From NCBI RefSeq assembly GCF_000002235.5, contig NW_022145597.1, positions 837,501 through 901,500 of the forward strand: 64,000 bases of DNA, read 5' to 3'. The translations under genes and the position numbers were made by a program. The notes beneath the pieces are model-generated. The model worked only from the letters and a program-made list of their open reading frames with translations. It was not told the origin of the DNA and did no database searches. Of the stretch, positions 26,219-38,944 are shown piece by piece (the stretch's first letter is position 1; each line of letters begins with the position of its first letter). This stretch comes from Strongylocentrotus purpuratus. Its lineage: Eukaryota > Echinodermata > Echinoidea > Camarodonta > Strongylocentrotidae.

Positions 26219-26390
26219 ACATGAAAGTGTTCAGTTATATGCTCCTCATAACCAGTTTTATTTAAGTTTATCATAATATATGTTTCAATTCTGTAATTCC
26301 AAAACATACACATATAGTTTTATATAATTCATTGTTATTAGTATTTTATGCCTCGTAAGGCAAGTTCTTTAAACAAAAATATTTTGAGGA

Positions 26391-26590
26391 GGTGTTATGG
26401 CTCAGTGGTGAAGCTGTGGTCCCGAAACCGGAGACCCCATGTTCGAAACCAAATCGACGTGCTCATGCCCTTTTGCAAGGCATTTATCCTCACTATCAAG
26501 TCCCTCGGAGAAGACTTAAAGCCGTCGATCCCTTGGTTGCTTACATGCTTTCTTATCAGTCAGGTAACACAATCATCAAACATCATCATT
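26391..26590 (+). mobile_element. tRNA-derived SINE
   Basis: A-box-like TATGGCTCAGTGG, CCCGAAAC at the anticodon-loop position, and B-box GTTCGAAACC. These are followed by AATCGACGTGCTCATGCCC, GCAAGGCATTTATCCTCA and CTTATCAGTCAGGTAA, ending in CAT repeats. Same block order as the SINE at 61888-62090 but more diverged. Confidence 0.75.
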
Positions 26591-27079
26591 AAACCTTGCT
26601 TGAAAACACCGTCAAAATACTATCATATTATACACGTTATTTTACTACGTTACTTTACTAAATCTATTGTACGTCTTTGCTATACTCACATAACACATAC
26701 TCGTGTATGTATGCAAGTCTGACGTTTGTCTATCGATCAATTTACATTTACATAGGACCATCTGTCAGGAGAATAGTACTATTATCCCCATTGTTATTGA
26801 CAACTGAAATACAAATTTGGAAGACATGTGGCGCCACCTACGGCAGTGTATTTACATTCGCAGTGTGGAAAGCTTACTATCAACAAACTTACATGATTGT
26901 ATAAGCATGGCGTTCTCTTCTGTCAGCTATCTCATAGTGGCCATGAGTATATCAAAGAATTGATTAAGACTGCAGAATCACATTTGATTTAATTCTAATT
27001 ATAATATGCAGCTCTCCTATATGCATATGACATCTGTATGCGCTTCCAAAGGACTTTGGATATTGTTACCCCGACTTTA

Positions 27080-27240
27080 GCTCTAGCAGCCATATCGCCC
27101 AGTTTATTCAAGGAATAAATCCTACCAGGTAATAATACACACTTGCTGCACTTGGGTCGAGAGTGGCAAATGCAGATTCGTACCCCGTACCTAGTGGTTC
27201 ACAGTCCGGGTTCTTAAATGGTAGACCACGTCACCTCCAC
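27080..27240 (-). mobile_element. heavily decayed SINE fragment
   Basis: Reverse-strand blocks reminiscent of the neighbouring SINEs (GGTGACGTGGTC, a degenerate ACGAATCTGC, an ACCTGGTAGGATT block). Called mainly from similarity of order; much is lost. Confidence 0.4.
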
Positions 27241-28020
27241 TAAACAAAGTTTGGAGAGGTATTTCACGTAAAACAAAGTTAAACTTTTCATGCAGTTGAG
27301 GGGTAGATTAGATACGTTCGTGGTTAGGCATCGGGTGATCAATAGTTACTAGTTACAGCCGGGTAGGAAAGAGAAGGAAAGAAAAGAAAAAGGAACTGAA
27401 TAAGGAAGACAAGTAAAAAAATAAACTATGTGAAGGAAGGAACGGATGGAAGGAAATAAAGAATGATACAAGACAAAACACGAAGGATCACAAGAATTAT
27501 GATATTCGAATACTTGTTAAGACAAAACGCTGTGTCACGCATCATGAAGCGTTGTTAATCTTCATGATTTATAGTGTTCTGGTGAAATCACTCAGAAACC
27601 AACGAAGCTTACAGCGTATTTGGCAGATCAATATTAGTAGAATTGATTAATTGGGTTGTATACCTGTAGCTGTCATAGGTGAATTTACAAAGCATTGGAC
27701 TCAAAGCCCTTTCGCTTTATTGGTGTGGTCCATGGTAACAACCACCCACCCCTCCCCCCCCCCCTCGAGAGAGGGAAGAGGGAAGAATCATCTTCCAACT
27801 ACCATGTGAGGCTGAGGGAAATTACAAGACCCGACAAGTAATCTTTTTTCTTTATCATAATCTCTTCCATGTTACTAAAATGGATTAAAAAACAACTGTT
27901 GATCCATGCTGATTTGCGGGGAACTCTCCTTGGTCATGTTGGTCATCTTTTCTTTCTCAGCTGTTTCTTTTCTTCTCTTGATCATGTTCTCTTAATTTTT
28001 TTTTAAAGTGAACCCCGACA

Positions 28021-29911
28021 CATCCACATCATCATCATCACCATCCTCATTATCCTCATCATCAGCATCATCAGCATCATCATCATCATCACCATCATCA
28101 CCACCATCATCACCATCATCATAATCATCATATCATCACCACCATCATCACCATCATCACCATCATCATCACCATCATCATCACCATCCTCATCATCAAC
28201 ACCATCATCAACACCATCACCACCATCATCACCACCATCATCACCACCATCATCATCACCACCATCATCACCATCATCACCATCATCATCACCATCATAA
28301 TCATCATCATCACCATCATAATCATCATCATCATCACCACTATCACCACCATCATCACCATCATCACCATCATCACCATCATCATCACCATCACCACTAT
28401 CACCACCATCATCACCATCATCACCATCATCATAATCATCATATCATCACCACCATCATCACCATCATCACCATCATCATCACCATCATCATCACCATCC
28501 TCATCATCAACACCATCATCAACACCATCACCACCATCATCACCACCATCATCATCACCACCATCATCACCATCATCACCATCATCATCACCATCATAAT
28601 CATCATCATCACCATCACCATCATCATCATCACCACTATCACCACTATCACCACCATCATCACCATCATCACCATCATCACCATCATCACCATCATCATC
28701 ACCATCACCACTATCACCACCATCATCACCATCATCACCATCATCACCATCATCATAATCATCATATCATCACCACCATCATCACCATCATCACCATCAT
28801 CATCACCATCCTCATCATCAACACCATCATCAACACCATCATCATCACCATCACCACCATCATCATCACCACCATCATCACCATCATCACCATCATCATC
28901 ACCATCATAATCGTCATCATCACCATCATAATCATCATCATCATCACCACTATCATCACCATCATCACCATCATCACCATCATCATCACCATCACCACTA
29001 TCACCACCATCATCACCATCATCACCATCATCATCACCATCCTCATCATCACCATCATCACCATCATCATCACCATCATAATCAGCATCATCACCATCAT
29101 AATCATCATCATCATCATCACCACTATCACCACCATCATCACCATCATCACCATCATCACCATCATCATCACCATCACCACTATCACCACCATCATCACC
29201 ATCATCACCATCATCACCATCATCATAATCATCATATCATCACCACCATCATCACCATCATCACCATCATCATCACCATCCTCATCATCAACACCATCAT
29301 CAACACCATCATCAACACCATCACCACCATCATCACCACCATCATCACCACCATCATCATCACCACCATCATCACCATCATCACCATCATCATCACCATC
29401 ATAATCATCATCATCACCATCATAATCATCATCATCATCACCACTATCACCACCATCATCACCATCATCACCATCATCACCATCATCATCACCATCACCA
29501 CTATCACCACCATCATCACCATCATCACCATCATCATCACCATCCTCATCATCACCATCATCACCATCATCATCACCATCCTCATCATCACCACTATCAC
29601 CACCATCATCACCATCATCACCACCATCATCACCATCATCACCATCATCATAATCATCATATCATCACCACCATCATCACCATCATCATCACCATCATCA
29701 CCACTATCACCACCATCATCACCATCATCACCATCATCATCACCATCATCACCATCATCATAATCATCATATCATCACCACCATCATCACCATCATCATC
29801 ACCATCATCACCACTATCACCACCATCATCATCATCATCACCATCATCACCATCATCACCATCCTCATCATCACCACTACCACCACCATCATCACCATCA
29901 TCACCATCATG
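28021..29911. repeat. CAT-triplet array with higher-order units
   Basis: About 1.9 kb composed almost wholly of CAT/CAC/ATC triplet variants, inside the proposed first intron of the FAM124-like gene. It is not a plain microsatellite. The landmark ATAATCATCATATCATCACC begins at 28121, 28432, 28755, 29225, 29650 and 29760, so blocks of about 311, 323, 470, 425 and 110 bp repeat with the same internal order of variants (CCTCATCATCAACACC, CATAATCATC, CACTATCACC). The Met/Val frames on the minus strand are artefacts. Confidence 0.95.
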
Positions 29912-30224
29912 CTCTGACCAATCATGTCCTCTGATTACTCTCGTTTCTCAGAAGCACTCCAACTATGCCAAGAGGGATGCCAAAAGACACAATGACGACA
30001 TCAATTTACGAGAGTTTCATTGATTGGTATTGTTCTGCAATCGAACGAGCAATAATATAATGTCAAGTTTCTATGAAACGTAGCGTGCTTTAATCGTGTT
30101 AATGTGGGCTAAAACGTAACACAAATCAATTGGAATGAAATGTGTGTGGTATAAAAGAAAGATTTTGGTGATGTTTACTAAGTTTCGTCTTGGATTCTAG
30201 CTCAGATGGTGGCTGAGTTGTCTG

Positions 30225-30710
30225 ATCGACATTTGTCACTATCGAAGTTTCGCTCCATATTTTAAACCACTCCGCTTGCTGTAGTACATTATTTCTAATG
30301 TTAAAAAGCGAATTCGAGAATTTACAAGTTGCATATTCTTGAGAGAAGTTGTCGTCGAATCTTCTTGTCGAGGGCGGTTGATATTTAGCATCCCGCGTTT
30401 GAACACTTCCGAAGTTTCGTTCGTTTTTACCTTTCCGCCATCTGCAACGATCCTTTCGATGTCAAAAAGTTCCTTTTAACGTTTACCAGTTCATTTCATT
30501 GAGAAATTTCGTCGTATAGCTTATGTCTTTTTAATTTATTGTTACTTCGGGTCTTCTAAGACAGAAGCTTTTCATTTCGCGTTCCACCACTTCCAAAGTT
30601 TTGTTCTGTTTTCACACCACTCAGGTCGGTAATATGAACATAGTATTTCGATGTTAGGAGGTTACTTTGAGCGTTTACGAGTTGTCTCTTCTTGAGGGAT
30701 ATTCTTGTTT
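30225..30710. repeat. degenerate tandem repeat, about 175 bp, three copies
   Basis: Three copies, near 30240-30360, 30405-30530 and 30585-30710. Each carries CGAAGTTTCGTTC-like, ACCACTC/CCGCCATC, TTTCGATGTTAAAAAG-like, CGTTTACGAGTTG-like and TTGAGAGAAGTT-like blocks in the same order. Identity looks low, so this is an old minisatellite. Confidence 0.75.
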
Positions 30711-32787
30711 ATCATCACATCTTTAGTGAGAAACCAATCAAGTTTCATTACAAGGGTATACTCCCTGGATATGCCACCACAAACGCCTTCCAAAACGCAA
30801 AGGTATGCAACTTAATAATCATTCTCATAATTTTTCATTTCTCTTCTACTTCATCTCTATCCAGCTGCCAAATGATTTTCTCTTAAGTGGCTATTGATCG
30901 CAACAGCACTACATACACAAGTACCATCACTGTACTCTTTATTTAGGTTCCTCTATTTCTCTATTTTGTTTATTCCCCCTCATAAAGTAATAAATATAAA
31001 GTTACACATATTCATAGTCATGGCCTACCAATGTTTCTCGTACTTCTTTTCTAACTTACTATCTTATAACGTAACTATTTAGCGGTAAAGTCTGGATAGT
31101 TAAATGTGTATTTTGATAAGTTTTCAAAAGCCTTACAGCAACAACAACAACAACAACAACAACAAACAAAAATGGGGGAAAACAACTCTCGTTTGACACG
31201 TTCAGTGGTGGAAGGAATTTAAACTACAATGATTTCTGATTGATCAAGTTTTGAGAACCTTATTTAGTTTCTATCCTTTGTTTAATGCTGCATGGAACCA
31301 GGGGTCCAGCTCTAACTTTCAATCTATTATTCACTCATTTACGCATCACTTATTACCATCGACTTAGCTGAAATGAAGATCGATTTTACAGGGGTATCAT
31401 AGCTTGGTGCCATTAAACTGTCTCTCTTGTCTTGGTATGGATGGCTTCTTAGTATTTATCATCAATGAGGAAAGAAGAGACAATGAGATTGGAGATAATT
31501 GATGGTCGATGGAGCAAAACGCCCTAGCTGGGAGGGGTATGGTTTTAATGGGATTAATGGGAAGTGTGGGTCGAACCAGGGGCGACAGCCGAAGTTAAAT
31601 AGTGCGGAATCAATAATACATGGATATTTGATAAGTAGGTATAGAGTTTGAGGGTTCTTTGGTGACTTCATGGAGTAGTGATAAACGTGAAGGGTGTAGG
31701 TTCAAATCCTTACAGAACGCTCACGCACTCATGAATATACGAAAAACTTTCAATAGGATTTGATTCAGATAACTGGATATTAAAATTCACATTAACCATT
31801 TTGAGTAGATGGTCATAGACTTTTGTTGTGACTATACATCTGATTTATGGTTTTAAATTTTGTACCAATTACCAAAACATGTTTTACTCTTGATGTAAGG
31901 GGTTTCATGTCGCTATACTGTAACATTGCCAACTACTTATTTATGCAACCATTCTGGAAATGGCTTATTCACCTCGTAGTAAGAGCGGTGCGCCCCATGT
32001 CTTATTGCTTGTGCCCCTCTGTTTCTTGCCCCATAATACACCACAACATAACAAACTAGTCTCGGTTCCTGATCTACTAAGGTAGGTCCATGATCTGGGT
32101 GTTAGCATGGCACCGTTGTCACACTTGACTTCTCCTCATCGATCTAAGTTTCAATAAAAACGATTTTTACCCCCAATCCTCTACCCCCAATCCTTGTTAA
32201 TTCCCCTGTTTCGATACACGAGGGGGCAGAGGTTGTATTGGTATTGTATTTTATTGGGTTGTTCAATCCAACATTGTTAAAGTACAATGCAAGCTTCATA
32301 CCAAGCTGAAGTTTCTTTTAAGTCGTAAAAGTACAATATCGATGAAAAGGTCGGGGTATACTTTCACCTTAATAGATCACACCGTTCTAAACTTGACGAA
32401 AGATAATTTAGAAGAATTCCTTTGGGAAAGTGAACAGAGAATGACAAAAGGAGAGTATAGGTCAATGGTTTGCCCTATTTTCATTCGAAGTTTTATCTCG
32501 AAGAAGGTTACAAGCTTTTTGAAATGCGCTTTCTGCAGATATATCAAACTGTATAATTATATTTCTTCTTGGAACTTGTTGAAATCTTTCATCTGTAAAG
32601 CTGAAAATGCTGAGATGCCACTTTCATCAACGGAAGAAGATTTCAGATTATTTTCTACCTGCTGTATTTACACTGGATTTACACTGGATTGTGACGTATC
32701 TAATCACTGAATTGTATTAGTTGAGTAATGGCTAGGAGCCGAGGGTTGTGGAACAGCATGATCGCCAAAGTCAAACGATATGGCACT

Positions 32788-32824
<37 letters not shown>

Positions 32825-33689
32825 ATGGTTTCATCTAAAGTGTTGGACAGCCTAATAATGATTGGGTAATTACTCTGATAACGATGTCATGTTACTGAAA
32901 GATGGAACATGCTATATACACACAAGGGAGCTACTTCGTTGTTCACAGTCTCTTAAAATCCGTATACAAATTTTCAAGAGGAGGGACTGAATTTTCAAAC
33001 AAGATAATTAACGATGAAGTGTCTAAATGTGCCCAAAGTAACCTCAGGTGGTATGTTCTGTTAGGAATCGCCGAAAAGTGAATTGATTCGATAAGATTTG
33101 AGCTCTCTATAAACATGATAAAATGGCCGATTCCTCCTCAGGTTGGTAACATGTCAAAGGTCAGGCATCACCAGCACACTGCACAAAGAATCATGAGCTA
33201 TGCACTCAGTCATACCCGAATATATTGAAAACAAAAGACCAGTAGAACGGGAAACGTTGATGAACGTTTAATGATGACGAGTGGGAGACCAGCCAACTCT
33301 ACTTTGAGCCAATCAGCCATTTAGCTAAACCATAGCCAAACTAAAACTCCCGATGTTTCCCCATGAAAAACGTTATTCAAGTCCAAGCTATTTTGTCCCA
33401 TACGTTGTCAACCACATCATGGATAATTCAGTAAAATCTGATGACCGTTTCAAGCTACCCTTCCAGAACTTGCATTGAACCAGCATCATATAGAATGAAA
33501 TTCTTTGACAATTTATGTTAACATTTGAATAATACAATATTTGGTAACATTTGGAGCATACCTTATACTTTATTAAATTAATTAATAAGAACAATGTGAT
33601 GTAATGATGTATTGAAATACAGGATACCACTATTTGTTATCAAAATGTTTATTTCTAATTTGTGTCTTGTTTTCCCTTCTGTCTTGCAG
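30711..33689. other. gene-free stretch, probably intron
   Basis: Contains (AAC)n at about 31137-31166 and (GA)n at about 32789-32822. Frames such as 32342-32710 (+) have no known domain. Confidence 0.45.
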
Positions 33690-33754
33690 GATGCCGATAG
33701 ATCCGGCGTCACCCCAATTCGGCATGTCCTCCCCATCAGGATCCAGTGTGTCCA
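33690..33754 (+). CDS. FAM124: FAM124-like protein, internal exon
   Basis: A polypyrimidine tract and CAG acceptor (33687-33689) precede a 65-bp exon: G, then 21 codons MPIDPASPQFGMSSPSGSSVS, then one base A. The donor is GTAAGT at 33755-33760. The A joins GC at 34565 to give a serine codon, keeping frame into the domain exon. The exon is serine/proline-rich, which suits the low-complexity N-terminal tail of FAM124 proteins. Its own ATG at 33691 is a possible start if no upstream coding exon is used. Confidence 0.75.
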
Positions 33755-33805
33755 GTAAGTATCGAGAGAGTGTAAACTTTGCCCCCATATGGTTGCGATT
33801 TCAGT

Positions 33806-33807
<2 letters not shown>

Positions 33808-33838
<31 letters not shown>
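33808..33838. repeat. poly-G run, about 31 nt
   Basis: Uninterrupted G-run starting about 50 bp inside the intron after the GTAAGT donor. Such tracts can form G-quadruplex in the nascent transcript. Length is likely unstable or misassembled. Confidence 0.9.
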
Positions 33839-33840
<2 letters not shown>

Positions 33841-34564
33841 ATTCACAAATCTTCATTTTCAAAATTCAAAAATATGTTCAAACAATGTGGGCAACTATGA
33901 CCCTCCCTCAATATTTCTTTCTCTTTTCCCCATTCAATTTGGGGGCACGAGCGAGGAATAAAAACGGTAAATGTATAATTATAATTTAAAAGCAGATCTA
34001 TATCATTTGTCTTGAACCTCGATTGATTGGTTTGCCTTCCCGGATATTTTCTCTGAGATAACCTTATAATTAGATCGGTTTGGACATAAATTATGCATAA
34101 CATTTAAGTGATACGACTGTTAATACTTCAATGAATATATACACCGTACGAGAAAACATCTTTGAATTTAATTACAAACATTTGTTACAAATCAAGAAAA
34201 CAGTATATAATCTATTTAAAGTGGAGTGCGAAGTCCTTACTTTAAAGATGAAATATAGATAATACATTCGACGTAAAAAATTGTGGATTCCCAATTGTTC
34301 CAAAATTGATACATATAAATTATGAAATAGTCAAATAGTTCAATATGTAGGCCTCTGATAATGCTAAACATATAGTTGTAATATTTCAATATTCAATATG
34401 CTCTCTGTTTAAAATATGTATATTACTTCTGTTTGTAAAATGCTTTGAGAATGCACTCAGAGTCGAATGGCACTATATACGAAATCATTCTCTTAAACAT
34501 TATCTTTCTTAAATAGACAAATAAAACCATTACAATATCTTTGATTTTCGCTCACACCTTTCAG

Positions 34565-35487
34565 GCGATGAATCCAATGATGGAGACTTGACGAGAGATC
34601 CTTATGGAATCACACTCCACTTTGTTACTGATCCTGGAGAGAGTATCAAGCTTCGGAAACTCATCCATCCGCTTGTCAAACACTTCGACCATTCTTTCAA
34701 GATGTTCAACATCGCAGAACGCAGCCGACCCAACGGACAATTCAACAAAGCCAATGGTGGCGCCAGAGACGTCTTCCCCGCATTGTCCGTTATGTTGTTC
34801 CTCCACATCGATGAGGATGTTGATGACAGGAGGATATCCACAGCGCAGGAATTCCTTGCGAGGAAACCTTGGAAGTACCACCACAACTCGCGGGTTCCGG
34901 GGAAGTACTACCTCTGTGAGCCTAACTTTCAGAACTTCTATACCACCGAGCAGGACATGCCCCTGTGGGCGGTGAGACAAGTCCACTACGGCAAAGAACA
35001 TCTCAGGTTTATGCTATACGCGAGTCGAGAGAACTGGGAAGACATGATCAGGTTCTATACCCTAGTGCTTAATCGAAAAGTGGAGTATCAAAGAGAGGAC
35101 TTCTGTTACTTTGTAACGCACTCAAGAGACTCTTCAGACATCCAGTTCGCGCTTAAGAGGATACCTGAGGACTATTCGGTAAGACCGCTTTACACTTCGT
35201 TTCTGCAGTTCAAGGTGCGCGAGGTTGGTGAGCTTGTGCCATTGCTTCCAAATTCTTGCTCGCCGATCAGTCCACAGAGGTGGCAAACCACAGATCCTGA
35301 TGGCAATGTAACACTTATCCTGGTAACCAAGAAAATAGGAACAAATAACAACAGCGCCCTCACACCCAGGAGACAGTCCGTGGACGTCCTGCAGCAATTG
35401 ATTGCTCCGAAGGCAATGAAACCCAAGGTCAGGCAAACCTTACAGACTGTCCAGGATGAAGTGGAAGAGGAAGAAGACTCGCAGTAA
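34565..35487 (+). CDS. FAM124: FAM124-like protein, terminal coding exon with the FAM124 domain
   Basis: Acceptor CAG at 34562-34564; 306 codons to TAA at 35485-35487. With the two upstream exons the protein would be 368 aa. Hallmarks in order: LHFVTDPGES; PALSVMLFLHID; PWKYHHNSRVPGKY; NFYTTEQDMPLWAVRQVHYG; LRFMLYASRENWEDMIRFY; DIQFALKRIP; VREVGELVPLLPNSCSPIS; RWQTTDPDGNVTLIL. These match vertebrate FAM124A/FAM124B closely in order and spacing. The tail is acidic (EVEEEED near the end) and shorter than in the human proteins. The family has no assigned enzyme activity; human FAM124B has been reported to associate with the chromatin remodellers CHD7/CHD8. A single intact frame and conserved motifs argue for a functional gene. 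Confidence 0.93.
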
Positions 35488-35509
35488 CCTCTGATAAAGA
35501 CAGAAATGT

Positions 35510-35527
35510 AATAAACAAGAGAATAAA
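35510..35527 (+). other. polyadenylation signals of the FAM124-like gene
   Basis: Two AATAAA hexamers (35510-35515 and 35522-35527) lie 23-40 bp after the stop codon. That would make an unusually short 3' UTR if used. Confidence 0.5.
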
Positions 35528-35529
35528 TT

Positions 35530-36298
35530 TGATATTACCGAGACCTAATCTGACGATATACGATTTCCTAGCTGAAGAAAAATAAGTCAATGCTGAACAA
35601 ATTTCACTCATGTAAGTTCGGTGCATACTCAATGAAATCCCTATTAGCCAAGAAGCCTTCAGTATAAACTACATTGGTATACTACGTGCATGTGGCATGA
35701 AAGGTACTCAAATATGTGATCTATTGTCTTTTTGAAAATAATTATTTGTTTTTCTAACCCAATTAGAATATTGAAATGAGGTATTTGAATATACAATTAT
35801 ATCGAGCCAGTAATAAAGTCGCCATGTACAATAAGTATTGTAACATGACTGCAGGGAAGTTTGACTGTCTAATTCTAGCTGCAAACCAGAAACAAATTCA
35901 ACTCGCATTCATTGAAGGAAAGGAGGGGGGGGGGGGAGGTGAATATTACAAAATATAAAATTGATAGGGATTGTGACAACTATCATGTCATAAGGTATAA
36001 ACAAAATAACTAGTGAAACACAATTTTGTCGTGATGACCATCAACGTTCTTAACAGAACTTGATAAAGGTCCGTGGATAAGGTCATGCTGCAGCGCTGCA
36101 GATTTCTATTTTTTTTACCTCGTGAAAATGATAATTAATTTTGACTATCAGATATTCAAAATGTATTTTGCCAAACTGTTACAATACCAGCACCAATATC
36201 TTGGTTCATTTCAATGTAGATTTTTTAAATAAAGGATTTGACTAAATTCATTATATTTAATTTTGAATAGAATGTGTCACCTGAAGAGGAAATATTTT
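35530..36298. other. gene-free stretch
   Basis: AT-rich, with a G-run at about 35923-35936. No gene seen. Confidence 0.5.
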
Positions 36299-36301
36299 AT
36301 A

Positions 36302-36552
36302 CACTGTTGCCCATAAAGCTTGATTTTTTTTTGCCTCTTTTCAAAGAAATGATTATGACCAAATTGTTTATTCTTGACAGATAAAGTTGATATCTTCTCA
36401 GAACTTTATTGATCATCTCTTTGACTCTTTAGATTGATGAATTAAGTTCTGAGAAGATAATTATAAACTTTATGTATCAAGAATAAACCATAATACTCAC
36501 AATTACTTCGAGAAAAGAGGTACAAGAAAATTATTCCGAATTTATGGTGTGT
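36302..36552. mobile_element. decayed inverted-repeat element with CACTGTTGC end
   Basis: The left end, TA then CACTGTTGCCCATAA, matches the end of the palindrome at 8947. Inner arms are inverted copies: TTATTCTTGACAGATAAAGTT, ATCTTCTCAGAACTT on the left and AAGTTCTGAGAAGAT, AACTTTATGTATCAAGAATAA on the right, around a loop near 36417-36431. The right terminus is eroded, so its end is approximate. Confidence 0.6.
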
Positions 36553-38740
36553 CATTACTGCTTTTTGTAACGGACAAACAACTAGTCACTCCAAGCATAC
36601 CAAGTGACTAGTTAAATGCTCGTAATATTTATCAGGTTGCACCGTAGCATCATAATAATCATACATATTCAGTTACGAGCCAAATCAAATCAATATTTTA
36701 AGTTATAAATGTTCAGATCGTCACAGAGATAAAAAGTAAGCCATGATGAATGAGTTCTAAAGATATTACCATTCTTGTTAAAAGCTGATAATTATTTTAT
36801 TGCGATAAAAGTTATGTAGGTGTGACAAGATGTTGACTCGATTATCAATTGCTTGGATAATTATATTTTCATGTTTAATATTATATATGTGGAAGATTAA
36901 CTTTAATATGATAACAGCATGATTATTATTAAGTCCATCGTGTGTTCTTATTATATGGAAATTTAATTTTTAAAACGTATGTTTTGTGAATACGCATGTC
37001 TATGACCTATAGGCTGGTATTAATTTTAATTGAAGTATGCTTTTCGTTAATCTATCGCATGTCACTTGCCACTTCGTTTATCTTCCTTTATTTCCTCGTT
37101 TGTACAAAGAAACGACGAGCAAGATAAATAAAATAAGCCGATCTACCAGAGGTCTTTCGAAACGAGGAATATGATTTTTTTGAAAAGTTTTTTGAGAAGA
37201 AAATTGATATAGATTCGGAAACGCAATTGTTAATATCAATGTATTTAACTTCCATTTTGGTTAGCTCCGTAAACGACAATAGAGTAGAAAGTAAACGATC
37301 CAATGCTTCACAGAAACAAAAAAGGTGTATACATTTTGTTATATGCTGGAATAATGCCATGCAAGTAAAACAAAACAGTATGTACTTTTTGTCTTATCTT
37401 AAAAAATATAACGTTCATGTTTCCATTAAAATTCAAGAGATATCACAATTTCATGAAAATGGGCCAGAATTTGGAACTGGAATTCATCAAAAGTGCATTT
37501 TACACTATTTTTGAAAAAGAAAAAAAAGAAGTTTTAATCAATGGCATTAACTTACAAAGTCGTTTATTCGCACGGCTATATGTGTAAAAATGACGAAGTC
37601 AGAATTGTTGATGAATTGCAAACGTTTGAGTTATATAGTATCTTGCAGTCTAAGTCCTAAATAAACGGCGGTATTTAAGGGTTTTAAGTAAGGTCTCGTA
37701 TTGCCATTCGTTGCAAATAATTGTAATTTATATAAAATATATATATATATCTAATATAGACAGCTAGATAACCATGTGAAACCTTACACATAGTATTCAT
37801 TAAAACAAGAAAAAGGTGTTCACGGCTTCGTTTATTTCCATGCGTAAATCAACCAAACGTAAGAAATATTGTATGTTTGGATGAGGTAACATTATCTTCA
37901 AACCCGCCAAACAATCAGCATTTTCCTTTCAACTTTTCATTTTTTATGTTTTTGTATGTCTTTGATAATAAATATCGGATACAATGTAATACTTTACATG
38001 TTCGCTTGTTAATGTTTATTTCATCAAGTAGAACTCTGTGGGGCTCGAATAAAGCAATATAAATTCGTTTGTAACTAACCTAAGCTGCGGTATGGCATAT
38101 AGCAGATTTGTGTGCATGCCTTGGACAAGAGGTAAATACAGAAGATAGATAGAGATAGGATTAGACAAGTGAACTACAATTTATTTGTAAATAGGAGGGG
38201 GGGGGGGGATCCAGACCTTTATGGGCTCGTGCCCCAAAATTGAATGATGAAAAAAGAAACAAATATTGAGTGAAAGAACAGAAGGAAGGAAGGAAGGAAG
38301 AAAGACTGGGAGAAAGAGAGAAAATGGGGGGGGGGGGACGTGAAAGTAACTATTGCAACCCTTTCCCAACCCTCTGGGAAAAAGAGAGATACGGGAAGAC
38401 AAAGCAAGAAAACAATCGATAATTTTTGATAAAAAGGAACAGAGAAGCTTTGGGGAAAGGAAATTAGATAGAACGAGAGGGAGAAAGAGAGAAAGGGGGA
38501 TAGGAAACAAGGAGAGGAGGGAGAGGAGGGAGAGAGGGAGAAGCAGAGAGAGAGAGAGATGCTAAATACACTGCCTTTCAACATTTTGGGTTCACTTGTA
38601 ATCAGAACTGATAAGTGTAGACATCAGCATTCAAGTTGACACCAGCTTAACATTTTGAAAGCGTTTCAGGAGGCAGTCAAGTGTATATTAAGACATCTCC
38701 CCCCCCCCCCCAAAAAAAAACACACACACACACATAATTT
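36553..38740. other. gene-free stretch with simple repeats
   Basis: AT-rich. A (TA)n tract lies near 37736-37751. A strongly purine-rich stretch runs from about 38190 to 38560 with G-runs and GGAA/GAGA repeats; long open frames on its minus strand are compositional. No gene supported. Confidence 0.5.
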
Positions 38741-38816
38741 AAGACGAATGCGAAACCCCCCCCCCCCCCTCTTACCCCAAAATGGGGTTTACGCGATTCG
38801 CGATTTCAAAACTTCG

Positions 38817-38926
38817 TGACGTCAGAATGAGGGGAAGTCCCTTTACAAGGAGCGCCATCTACAGTTGGAAGCCGCAGTGAGATTAATCACACTCTGGAGT
38901 TAAACGATTCTCGAAGTCACTATAAG
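38817..38926 (+). promoter_or_regulatory. candidate promoter and 5' noncoding exon, left copy
   Basis: Begins with a perfect CRE palindrome TGACGTCA (38817-38824). It continues through ACAAGGAGCGCCATCTACAG (GCCATCT resembles a YY1 site) and ends at TATAAG followed by the donor GTGAGTAT (38927-38934). It lies on the same strand as, and about 2.9 kb upstream of, the TRIM-like coding exon with its acceptor at 41797. That it drives that gene is inference. Confidence 0.4.
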
Positions 38927-38944
38927 GTGAGTATAATATGGGCA

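Noticed and set aside
28128-29660. Several 100-157 residue open frames rich in Met, Val and Ile on the minus strand
   Set aside because: They are the translation of the CAT-triplet array. There are no other residues, no start context and no splice context.
32342-32710. 122-residue + strand frame
   Set aside because: No domain, AT-rich, no splice or start support; probably chance within an intron.
33808-33838. Functional G-quadruplex element in the FAM124 intron
   Set aside because: Similar long G or C runs occur all over this window, so this one is probably ordinary homopolymer growth.
34561-35001. 146-residue minus-strand frame
   Set aside because: Antisense shadow of the conserved FAM124 exon, with no recognisable domain.
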